64,000 bases of DNA, from assembly GCF_047511655.1 (NCBI RefSeq), contig NC_133402.1:65910951-65974950 (forward strand), read 5' to 3'. Source of the stretch: Castor canadensis (Eukaryota > Chordata > Mammalia > Rodentia > Castoridae). The notes under the pieces were generated by a model that made no database searches, was not told where the DNA came from, and worked only from the letters and a program-made list of their open reading frames with translations. Numbering within the stretch: the stretch's first letter is position 1; each line of letters starts with the position of its first letter. Shown in pieces: positions 54,600 to 64,000 of the stretch. The translations under genes and the position numbers were made by a program.

Positions 54600-55060
54600 T
54601 GTCCACCTGCTCCCCACACCCCGAAGCGTGCGGGTCCCGCGCCTTGGTGGCTGAGGCGACAGAGGCAGCCGCTGGCTCACCTGCTCCTCTGTTCCTGCGC
54701 AGCCCTGGAGAGCAGAGGTGTGGGAATCCCGCACCTGGGGGGGTCTTTCTGGACCCTTGCTGGAGGACACAGCTCTTACAAGACCGTCCTCTCCGAAGTT
54801 GGTGAGGAAGGGGCCTTGGTTCTCACACTAGTGGCTTTTGGTTTCGCCTTCTGGATCCTCTTAAGCAGCAAAATTCTCTTCGTGCGGGGCGCTGGTCCTG
54901 GTGCTTTGTCGCTGCTGAGCGGGGCTAAGCTGCAGGGCGACCTCAGTCCTTAGGCAGAGCGAGCGCCTGCTTTTCGCCTCTTACAGAGGCTGGGAAGACT
55001 TGCCCTGAGGTTATGAGTATAGAATTGCTGGGATGTTGACATCATCTGGCTGGAAAATCA
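54600..55060 (-). promoter_or_regulatory. PLSCR1: PLSCR1 promoter and first-exon region
   Basis: GC-rich block with scattered CpGs around the leader exon, similar to the promoter of the neighbouring paralogue at 31.3-31.76 kb. Two features are conserved between copies: a 30-bp block containing TGACATCAT (55027-55056) and the motif CTTTTGGTTTCG (about 54835-54846), whose reverse complement contains GAAACCAAAA and resembles a weak IRF half-site pair. Human PLSCR1 is known to be interferon-inducible through an ISRE in exon 1; whether this motif is its counterpart is inference. I see no convincing TATA box. Confidence 0.55.
54681..54850 (-). other. PLSCR1: PLSCR1 exon 1 (non-coding 5' leader), 5' end estimated
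   Basis: A strong donor, CAG|GTGAGC, is read on the minus strand with the exon ending at 54681. The same donor in the same context occurs in the paralogue at 31426. Human PLSCR1 has a non-coding first exon, and no ATG here opens in frame with exon 2, so I read this as the leader exon. The 5' end is not visible from sequence and the upper bound is a guess. The surrounding DNA is the most GC- and CpG-rich part of this gene. Confidence 0.6.
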
Positions 55061-55159
55061 TTACCTGGGGAGTGGCCTGTTGGGGTAACTTCTTTGTATT
55101 GCCTTGACCCCCATCCCTTAGATTCCTGTGACTGAGAGAGAACTGAGGAGCCTAGATTG

Positions 55160-56180
55160 TTTTTCTTTATAGTGCCTTTTGTTTCTGCCTGTCGTTTTCT
55201 TTCTTTCCATTCAAGGTATGTAGATATATTTTAGGAGTCAAAAGGATCAGATTTTTTTTCGGAAATTTAGTTTCAATTTCCACACCAAGAGACATTCCAC
55301 AAGTAAATACTTACTGAATTCAATGAAAACTTTTTGTTTACAGAGGTAACAAACAATGCTGAAAAAAAGTGAAACCTGACTCTGCACTGCCTACCTCCTC
55401 CCCATTGTCCTGCTTACCAAGGTTAACAGACATGAGAGGATTTTCTAAGAGAGATGAGGGAGAAATAAAAGTGGATTGGAAAGGAGGGAGGTGGGGAGAC
55501 AAATGGAGGTGATAAGATAGAAAAGGAGAGAGATGAGCCAAGTTACCATGTTTTGAATCCTTGTGAAAGACAGTCTCCGTGCTTTTTTATTTTATTGTTT
55601 TAATTTTAATCTGCAAATAAGGGTAGTAATAGTATCTACTTTTAGGGGATTTATGGAGTTATGCTTAAGGAAGTGAAAACACACAATGTTTTGCACAATA
55701 TCTGCCTAGAGTAAACTTTTGCTTCATATTAAACTTCCTGACTTCCTCTGTTCCTCTGTTGCCCAAGAGGCAGGAAGGCTGAAGAAATCAATTCAGTTTT
55801 CAGTGGTATTTTCCCACCTTCTTTCCTGGGTGATTTTGTGATATCATTGAGTCCTTGGTCTCACTGGAGTTCACGGAGGTAGATGGGACTTCCTTAACCT
55901 GATATTCCTCATTACAAACTGAGTCTTGTAAAATCAGTTACTACATCTGCCTCTTTCTCAAATTTGTTGAAATCTTAGTCTGTGTTCATCTTTTCAGTCT
56001 TTGTTCCTGTAAAAGCTTTGGTTTTCTTTTTCCTTTTTTCTTTTTTTTTTGATGTTATTTTAACACCACTTTCATTTTATTATGTACTATGAAGGAAAGT
56101 ACTCTTGTTAATTGGAAAATATTTATGTATGGTATAAATGATTGGTTGCCTACCCAAGCTTAGTATCTGCTTTTATATTA
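55160..56180. other. Intergenic upstream of PLSCR1, nothing recognised
   Basis: Past the end of duplication homology. T- and A-rich, no coding pattern seen. Confidence 0.5.
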
Positions 56181-56184
56181 CATT

Positions 56185-56335
56185 ATAGCAGTTCTCAAAT
56201 TTCAGCATGAATAAGAATCACCTAGAAATTCCACTTAAAAGTAAGGTGGCAGAGCCACACCTTCAGTTTCTGATTTAGTGTCTGGTATGGAGCTTTTCTA
56301 ACAAATTTCCATATGATACAGATGGTATTTTTTCT
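56185..56335 (+). mobile_element. MER5A-like hAT DNA transposon
   Basis: 'cagttctcaaatttcagcatgaataagaatcacctagaaattcc' and 'ctgatttagtgtctggtatgg' follow the MER5A layout. Confidence 0.6.
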
Positions 56336-56674
56336 GGATTACAATTTAAGAATATATGCTAAAATAACTCTACTTTTTTCAGGTATTGTGTTCATGCAAG
56401 AAATACTGTAGTGCAAAGAATGATTTTGATTAGTAGACAGTCACAGTGACTCTTTCCCATCCTTTTTCCCCTGTGATTTATGCACTTGTGAACATATTAC
56501 ATCTGGTTAAGAGAAAATTTTGAGTGTTTCTAAGAAAGGACCTACTGCTTACATGGGTATAGGTATTGATGTATACACACACACACACAACTTCTTGTGT
56601 CTTATATAAGGCAGTGATACATGGAATATGATAAGTCATCTTGTGACCAAAAAAGAAGTCTGTTTTGGGGGGTT

Positions 56675-57060
56675 AGGTTCTGTTTTATTTTTTATTAGCG
56701 TATAATAGTTATACAAGGAAGATACATTGTGACATTTGAATATGTGCTTACAATATATCTTATTTAGATTCAACCCCCTCCATCACTCTCCCTCATCCTC
56801 TCTCCTGCTTTAAGACAATTTCAGCAAGTTCCGTTGTTTTACTTTCATATACTTATAGGTGGTACACCCACCATATTCACCCCCTTTCACCCTCTCCGTT
56901 TGCCCTTTCCCAGACAAGACCTGTTTTACCTTTGTGTCCTTTTTTTTTTAAGTGTATAGTGATTGTTAAGGGAAGTTTCATCTGTGTATTTCACACATGT
57001 ATATCTTGCACTTTAATCAGATCAACCCCTCTACTAGTTACTCTTTCTCTATCACCCTGC
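56675..57060 (-). mobile_element. L1 3'UTR-like fragment
   Basis: 'gatacattgtgacatttgaatatgtgcttacaatatatc' and 'accccctccatcactctccctcatcctctctcc'. Confidence 0.6.
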
Positions 57061-57189
57061 TCCCCAATTATGCAACAGCTTACAGTGCATGAAAAAGGTG
57101 CATTGCGTTTCAATGTTCTTCACTCTCTATCATTCTGTTTTCCTCTCTCACCTCCCTGTAGTCCTCTTAGACTAATTCATTCATGTCAA

Positions 57190-57420
57190 AAAAAGGGACA
57201 ATCTTTTTTTATTATTCATTTATTCAGATGTGCATAAACTGTTTGGGCCATTTCTCCCCTTTGTCCTCTACCCCCTCCTTCTGCCCCCACCCACCTCATT
57301 TCCCTTCTGCCCTCTTCTCCAATTTTGTTGAAGAGAAGACTTAAGCAATAATGAGAAAGACAAAGCATTTTTGCTAGTTGAGATAAGGACAGCTCTACAG
57401 GGCGATTCCTAGCAAAAGGG
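57190..57420 (-). mobile_element. L1 3' end fragment
   Basis: 'ttattattcatttattcagatgtgcataaactg', a C-rich tract, then 'agttgagataaggacagctctacagggcgattcc'. Confidence 0.75.
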
Positions 57421-58149
57421 ACCAACCTTAATGATGATGGAAATGAAATGTGGGAATAGCCCAAGAGCATGACCTACTGCACTTGTGATGATTTGCCACT
57501 TGAAGACTGGTTTCTATTTTTATCATTGTTTTCACCTGATTTCACTCAGTACAACCAAGCATCTTTATTGATGTCTTCTTCTGCATGGTATGGTACATTT
57601 CTTTTTGATTTTATACCATGCTTGCAGCTAGTTGAGATTCCGGCTTTTTGTTTAAGTGATTGAAGTTGTTTTTTATTATTTCTCCTAAAATTTTCTTTAT
57701 CGCTCTGATCTCTGTTCTCTGCATAAGGTAACTGCTGTTTCTAATAGCTCTGGGACTCTCCCAGTCCAAGGGGAAGGAGTGAAACGGCTTCGTGGGACTC
57801 AGCAGCGGGAAGATTATTTCACTTTGCATGTCAGGTCTTAACATCTTTGTGCCTCTGGTTCAGTTAAGTTAAGACAGATTTTTCTAATTTGAAAAACTAG
57901 CCTTAGCAAAGGATTTAAATTTTCTAATTAGGTTCCAACACAAATTTGTTATTTATCAACATTGGGCCATTTTTTTTTTTTTGGTAATTCTAGGGTTACC
58001 AACCTCCAAACTTCAATAACATAGCAAAATAAGAAAAAAAAAAAAACGCAGGTGTTTGCCATTGGTGTGTGTTGGGGAGGGGGAGGAATATGCATTTTAG
58101 CATTGGTCAAAAACCCAGGCTACTGTAGGCTCTGACATCTTTAGTATAT

Positions 58150-58640
58150 GGCTTCTCAGTGTTGCAGGCAGGTGTTGACAGTTCTTGCCTTCACAGGCCA
58201 AAGAACTGGCTCGTGAGGCAGCTGATTGACTCTTGTGACAACAAGATCAGCATACAAAGTAGGATTTATTAGAGAAAGAAAAGGCTACATCTAGAGCAGT
58301 ACAGCAGAGCCCAGAAACGGGTGGCTCAGCTGAAGGCTGAGCTTTTTATGGACATTTTAACTCTGGGTCAGGGTAAGGGATAGATGGGTTCTTTCCATTG
58401 GCTGTGGATTCACACAAATGGGCTCTCTTTGATGAGCTGGTCTGTTTGCTCCTTATGGTGGGAAACAACCTTGAGAGCATTCTGTTTCTCAGCCCTGTGG
58501 TGGATTTATGAGACCATGTATCTCTTCCTCAGGGTGCAGGGTTCATGGTGCCCTCCATGGGAAGGGGGATGGGATACTCACTCATCTGTTCTTTAGATCC
58601 CCAGACCCAACATCAGGTTGTTCTGGACTTTACTGTAGGG
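58150..58640 (-). mobile_element. ERV LTR, antisense
   Basis: Minus strand reads CATAAAAAGCTCAGCC (TATA-like, near 58350) then AATAAATCCTACTTTG (polyadenylation signal near 58265), in the order expected of an LTR. Boundaries are approximate. Confidence 0.6.
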
Positions 58641-58649
58641 TCTGTAGAT

Positions 58650-61560
58650 GGGGGAGGGAGAAAAAAGGGGTTACATTAGGCAACATTTTATGGGTCATGT
58701 CAGGAATTGAAACATATCACTTCTGTTCACATTCCTTTGGTTTGAACTAGCTTGCACTAAACTGCAAGAGAAGCTAGGATATGCAGAGCGATATCTTCCC
58801 CAAGAGAAAAGGAAGTGAATGTGCTATTAATCAAACAAGTGTATATCATTTTGTGGAGGATTTACATTACAGATTAAAACCTCTCCTTTAAAAGGCTACA
58901 AATAACTATATGTATAATCACGATTATTTATAAAATCTTAAATCATTTTATTCTAACAAAAATATCTCCATTCTAAATGAGTCAGGTTTTCAATGCTGAT
59001 GTTTTTCAGGTCCTACTTTTTTTCAGTGGGCAAATGGACATTTTAAGTAAAACTGAGTCTATCAAGATTTTTCCAAGCATTTATTGCAATGCAATAATAT
59101 AGATACCTCAGAGATGGTGTTAATCTAGAAAGAAGAGTCAATGATAGCATTCTCCAATACACGATCACTCTGATAAGTTTTGAAGGACAAGTAGAATGTA
59201 ACCGTGAGCAGAAGGCAGTAACATATGCAAATGGAGATGGTGGTTCCTTCCAAGAATACAAAAAACATGTGGCTTCCAAGCAAGTGGGAGCAAAACTTGG
59301 AGTTCTCCATCCTGATCTAGAAGCAGAAATAATTGTTGACCAAAAGTTTTGTTCCTTCTGCCATGGAGTAGAATTACTCTGAGAAATCGCTGTCTATCCT
59401 AGAAATTCCTTTCCTTGTATGTGGGTGTGGCCTCATGACTGAATTCCAGCCAGTGGAAACTAAGAGAAAGAAACAAATGTGTTAGTTCCAAGCCAAGGGT
59501 TACTTCCAAGCTTACATGAGCCTTGATTATACTATTTCCCTCCCATTGGCTTGTTGCAAATGATAAGACTGTAAACTACTGCAGAACTAAAACTCAGAAG
59601 GATCCCTTCACACTGAAATGCTATATGGATAAAAGCTGCCCACCAATCAGAAACCCCTATTTTGTTATTCATGAAAGGGAGAAATCATCTTCTGCCAGAA
59701 AATATGTTATAACAGCTAGCATTATTCAAACTATTAGTTCAGAAGGAGTCATTAGCATAAGACCATGTATTGTGGGATTTTATCATGGGAGATAGAATAA
59801 AGCATGAGATAAATTTAAGTATGAGAAAAACTCTTGTTTTAGAAAAACTAAATTAGTGAAGATTGATTTGTAGAACTAGAGAAACAAGCAGCTAGGAGAT
59901 ACTGTTAGTGACAATTCAAGATGAAAATAATGTGATCCTGAACTAAGATTCTGAGATGATGCCTAGTAAAATTCAAAAGGAGGGAGGACTTCCAAGGATT
60001 AAAAAAGAAGAAGAAAGAGGAGGGGGAGGGGCAGAAGAAGGAGAAGTGCTAAAGAGAATAGTGGTGACTAAATAAACTTTGGGAAGGAAAAAGAAGAGAA
60101 TTATCTTAAGAATGTTAGGACCTTGGGTCATTGATAGTACACACACTAGGGATTGCAGGAGTTTTGGGGTATAGTTTCATTAATTGAGTTTGAGTCCTAT
60201 AGGACATCAAAGTGAGGATAATTGATAAGGTGGTTAAAATTTCTCTGCTCACCTCCTAGAAGTGAACCTGTACTTTGCACAGCATTCAAATCCCTGGTAA
60301 CAGATAGATCTAAAAGATTGAAATGTTACAGCACAAAGCCTAGGTCAAGTATGGGAACTTGGGATACACTCATGCTTAAAAAGCAGAAATTCTTTATCCT
60401 TTACCAAAGGAAGACTGAAAGGGAGGACAAAGAGAGTCATGGGAAACACAAGTCTCCTTGTTCTGAAACTTAAGTTTCTGTGAATTTAATGAGGAAGTGA
60501 TCAACAATGGTATTGCAAGCTACAAGGAAGTAAAAGTTGTGGCTTTGATGGCCATATCCCACTCTTCAGGTTACAGTATCATGTTCCTAATAACAATGAA
60601 AAAAGGCTCATGCACACCTTCTTGCTAAACACAATGTCTAATTTACTGTACCCCCTACATCCCTGGTTCATAGGCAAAATAGGTCTGTAATCAGAAGACT
60701 TAGTCTATGACTTAGTCACAATCTGAAACTTAGTGAGCAAATGATGTTAGAGAATAAAGAAGGTGCAATTTCATGGTGTACTTTCAGGTCCCTGGAAGTA
60801 CATTGCTATACTTCCAGACAGTGAAGACAGCAAGTGAGTCTGTTTCAATCAGCAGGTGGCAGAGTAAATGCTGCCCAGAGGAGGCAGAGAGCTAAATCCC
60901 TCTGAGGCTCACCAGTTGTAGCTATGATTTTATCAGGTACCACCTTATTAGTTCTTCACTTTGCCCAATTCAAAAATTGTCTCTTACTCAAAATTCAAAT
61001 TAACAAAACTAAACAAAGATGGATGGGTTTAGGGCCTAAAGGTTTCTACTTATTTAGAACATTATCAAATGACTGATTAAAGATATAATTATCACTAGGA
61101 TTAAAAGAAAAAGCCAGGAAACCTAAGCACAATTAATATTTTTAATAGATTTCTTCAACATCTGTTCAAGATTTAAAAGTTCCAATGGGTTGTAAAAATA
61201 AAAAAGCCTTTACTAATCTTAGGAAGTCTAATTTTATTGGAATGGTGGGGATAGAATCTAAGTGGCTTACAGAGTAAATAGCAAGGAAATGAAATATAAT
61301 GAGTTCAGAAAGGTTTTTAAAGTTACTGCAATTACTGTTAACTAAATCTATGTAAGAGCAATTATAAGCAAATATTAAGATCACTAATCATAATGGTATA
61401 ATGAAGACCCAAAAACCAGGACCACTTTATCACAAATCCATTGAACTAAGCATTTGTTAATCAGAAGTGAAACTTGCCTGAAAATATCACAAGGCAAAAC
61501 AAGAGAAGAGACACTTTGGTAAAGTTCTAAGGACTATTTGAAATCTCATTATTTCTAGAC
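58650..61560. other. Intergenic, mostly unassigned
   Basis: No exon recognised. 59340-59800 resembles a widespread mammalian dispersed repeat that I cannot name, and 60001-60050 is GA-rich low-complexity sequence. Confidence 0.4.
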
Positions 61561-61564
61561 CACA

Positions 61565-62560
61565 ATATTGAGATATAAGGTGTATTTGTCAAGGTTCTCT
61601 AGAGAATCATAATCAATAGAATATATATTGATCTGCAGAAAGGATTTATTATAAGGGAGGATTTATTATATGGAGCTGAGAAGCTCCATAATTTGTTACT
61701 ACAATCTGGAGGCCTCCCAGAAAAACCTGTGATTTGGTTCCAATTCACACCTGAAGGATAAGAACTAATGGGCTCCAAAAGACCAAAAATCGTATGTTCT
61801 CTCTCATATGTGGACATTAGATCGAGGGCAAACACAACAATGGGATTGGACTTTGAGCACATGATAAAAGCGAGAGCACACAAGGGAGGGGTGAGGATAG
61901 GTAAGACACCTAAAAAATTAGCTAGCATTTGTTGCCCTTAACACAGAGAAACTAAAGCAGATACCTTAAAAGCAACTGAGGCCAATAGGAAAAGGGGAAC
62001 AGGTACTAGAGAAAAGGTGAGATCAAAAAGAATTAACCTAGAAGGTAACACCCACGCACAGGAAATCAATGTGAGTCAACTCCCTGTATAGCTATCCTTA
62101 TCTCAACCAGCAAAAACCCTTGTTCCTTCCTATTATGGCTTATACTTTCTCTACAAGAAAATTAGAAATAAGGGCAAAATAGTTTCTGCTGGGTATTGGG
62201 GGGGGATAGGGAGGGGGCAGAGTGGGTGGTAAGGGAATAAGGGAGGGGGTGGGGGCAGGGGAGAGAAATGACCCAAGCCTTGTATGCGCATATGAATAAT
62301 AAAACAATTAAAAAAAAAAAAAAAAGAACTAATGGGCTCAAAAGTATAGGCCCCAGTTAAAAACTAAAGGTCTGGAAACCACAAGAACTGGTGATCAAGG
62401 ACAGAAAAAGAATGTTCTACCTGAGGAAGAAAGTGAATTCATCTTCCTCTGCCTTTTTGTTCTATTTAGGTCCTCCTGGATCAAATGATGCCACCTCTTT
62501 GGTGAGGAAGATCTTTACTCAGTCTACTAATCCAAAGGCAGGTGTCTTCTAGAAATACCC
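61565..62560. repeat. Old mammalian dispersed repeat split by a young L1
   Basis: 'gtcaaggttctctagagaatca..' to 61775 continues at 62340-62560 ('tgttctatttaggtcctcctgg'). It resembles a common MER-type repeat, family not assigned. The L1 inserted inside it. Confidence 0.5.
61776..62323 (+). mobile_element. 5'-truncated young L1 insertion with 16-bp target-site duplication
   Basis: Sense-strand L1 3' end: 'ctctctcatatgtggacattag', a G-rich tract, 'tatgcgcatatgaataataaaac' and poly-A. Flanked by AAGAACTAATGGGCTC at 61760-61775 and 62324-62339. The exact duplication and intact poly-A suggest a recent event. Confidence 0.92.
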
Positions 62561-62569
62561 TCCACAGAC

Positions 62570-64000
62570 TATGATAGAAAAAAAAATGTTTTTCCTGCTC
62601 TTGCAAACTACTTATCATTCACTTGAGAACACTTCTAACTTTGGATGTATGTCTGTGAGTGGTGTTTGTTTTCTGCATACACCAACTGATTCTACACTAG
62701 ACATCAAATCCAATTTGACTAGTGCTGACTTGAAGTTAGTATCAGATCCTGTAGGTTAAGGACTCAATCCCAAAACTGTCTTCACTTCAGGTGCTAAGTA
62801 CAAGTGCTTGACAGATCTCCATACTCACTGGTGCCAAATCCACAGATTCAATCAACTACAGATGAAAAATAGGAAAAAATAAAACTGTTTGTAGTCAACA
62901 TGAATAGACTGGAATTGGAAGGAATTAGACATGCCATAATTTTCTACACTATTGAGAGCAAAACTATTGTGGATTCTTGATTGGGAAGCTCTAATGAAAT
63001 AAAAACGTACCTTTGTGAGAAGTAAGAAGACTGAAAAAGGGTGAATTTGTGAGATGTCTTCTGTTTCACCTATCATTGAGGTAGGTCACAATTCAGTGTG
63101 ATATTTTATGGTAAGCGCTGAAGCACTTGTAGTATTCAGGCCTTCCTTGGACAAAGAGGGAATCAACAGACTTTTCCACTGGAAGGCTAGAAGCTGAAGC
63201 TGTTCAAAGCCCTCTGTACACTGATGTTCATTACTTCCACAACTTCAGATATGGCTGTGTTAGTCTTGAATTTGGTTCAAAAATTGAGTTTGATATAAAG
63301 CATCTCTTAAATATAAACACCTAAAATATTAAATGTGAGTATTTTCCCATCGACAATGTAAGCCCAAATATAAAAGGGTAATTAATATACAGGTAATTAA
63401 TGAATCAGGGATATTTTTATCTTTATCATTTTAACTTTGCCATTATCCCATGTGATCAAAGGGCCTTAAGAAAGTAATGCTGGGAAACAGGGCAGAAGGA
63501 AAGACATGAAGTGAAATGTGTTTGTATCACTTAGATATGTCTGTTTATTTTCCAAACTTTTTTTTTTTAGTTCTTTGCTAGCGTGCTCATTTTATTGCAT
63601 TATGTCCAGTACTAAAATGGTTTTAAAAATACTTTGCAGATTTCCTAGGCAGTACTTACAAGGAGCTCCTGTTCTAAATGTTTATGCTGAGCATTTACCT
63701 CTGTGTGTTTTAGGTTAAACTTTATCCCAGACCCAGGGACGATAGATGTTTTGCACAGAGTTTGGGAATGTGATCACAGCTGGTAGATGTGTTGCCAGCT
63801 GGATGCTTTAAGGGCCAGTATTTTATGCATTGTAGTATTTAACCTCTTTGGCTCTGGTAATGTGAACACATCCATTTTGTGGAGAGTAGCTATGATTCCA
63901 ACATACAAAAGAATTGGTTAAGTTGAGTTTCTGCCTGTGTTAGTTTGAAAGGCTCATATATTAAAAACCCCAAAATAATAAAGAGAAGTCACTTATCATG
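62570..64000. other. Intergenic, nothing recognised
   Basis: AT-rich with no exon-like or repeat pattern that I can name. Confidence 0.45.

Larger units (their letters stand above)
32050..55160 (-). repeat. Segmental duplication unit B (contains PLSCR1)
   Basis: Partner of unit A in direct orientation. The junction between units, about 31.85-32.05 kb, holds a T-rich tract and a B1-like SINE. Unit B has about 3.7 kb in intron 1 (50.5-54.2 kb) that unit A lacks. Confidence 0.75.

Noticed and set aside
1-64000. CRISPR array, bacterial operon, tRNA or rRNA gene
   Set aside because: None seen. The tRNA-like segments are ID-type SINEs with A-rich tails, and the window is mammalian.

Overview
The window is mammalian nuclear DNA, almost certainly from a rodent. 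Coding sequence is split into short exons with canonical GT-AG introns, and the rest is dense in interspersed repeats. The SINEs join a B1/Alu-like left part to an ID/tRNA-like right part (the 'ggctggtggagtggctcaa' type), and there are many L1 3' ends ending in a pyrimidine/purine-rich 3'UTR. From memory this repeat style fits Castorimorpha, most likely beaver (Castor). That species call is an inference and was not checked against a database.

Two genes are present, both on the minus strand and both phospholipid scramblases, lying head to tail. The right-hand gene (first exon near 54.7 kb, stop at 33,888) is a complete PLSCR1: eight coding exons joining in frame to 320 codons plus stop. The left-hand gene (first exon near 31.5 kb, stop at 7,804) is its paralogue at the position of PLSCR2. 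Its seven recognisable coding exons also join in frame, 329 codons from an ATG in exon 3. The homologue of the PLSCR1 start exon is missing, the proline-rich exon carries seven heptad repeats instead of three, and the C-terminus is cut short.

Layout: 1-6.1 kb is intergenic with a degenerate MaLR provirus; about 6.2-31.85 kb is duplication unit A (PLSCR2); about 32.05-55.2 kb is duplication unit B (PLSCR1); 55.2-64 kb is intergenic upstream of PLSCR1, with an LTR, L1 tails and a 5'-truncated L1 with clear target-site duplications. Human gene order (PLSCR4-PLSCR2-PLSCR1-PLSCR5, all one strand) would place PLSCR4 to the left and PLSCR5 to the right.

The most interesting signal is the mosaic similarity of the two genes. 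Most introns and exons 3, 4 and 9 have clearly diverged. Exon 8 with its flanks, exons 6-7 with the intron between them, and a 450-bp piece of intron 5 are about 97-98% identical, introns included. This is the mark of recent gene conversion that homogenises the scramblase core while leaving the N-terminal regulatory region and C-terminal tail to diverge. Further points: PLSCR1 has Phe in place of a Cys in its palmitoylation cluster (CCFPCC); PLSCR2 has an Arg in its membrane helix; PLSCR2 intron 1 has gained LTRs absent from PLSCR1; and there is a candidate interferon-response element in PLSCR1 intron 1.
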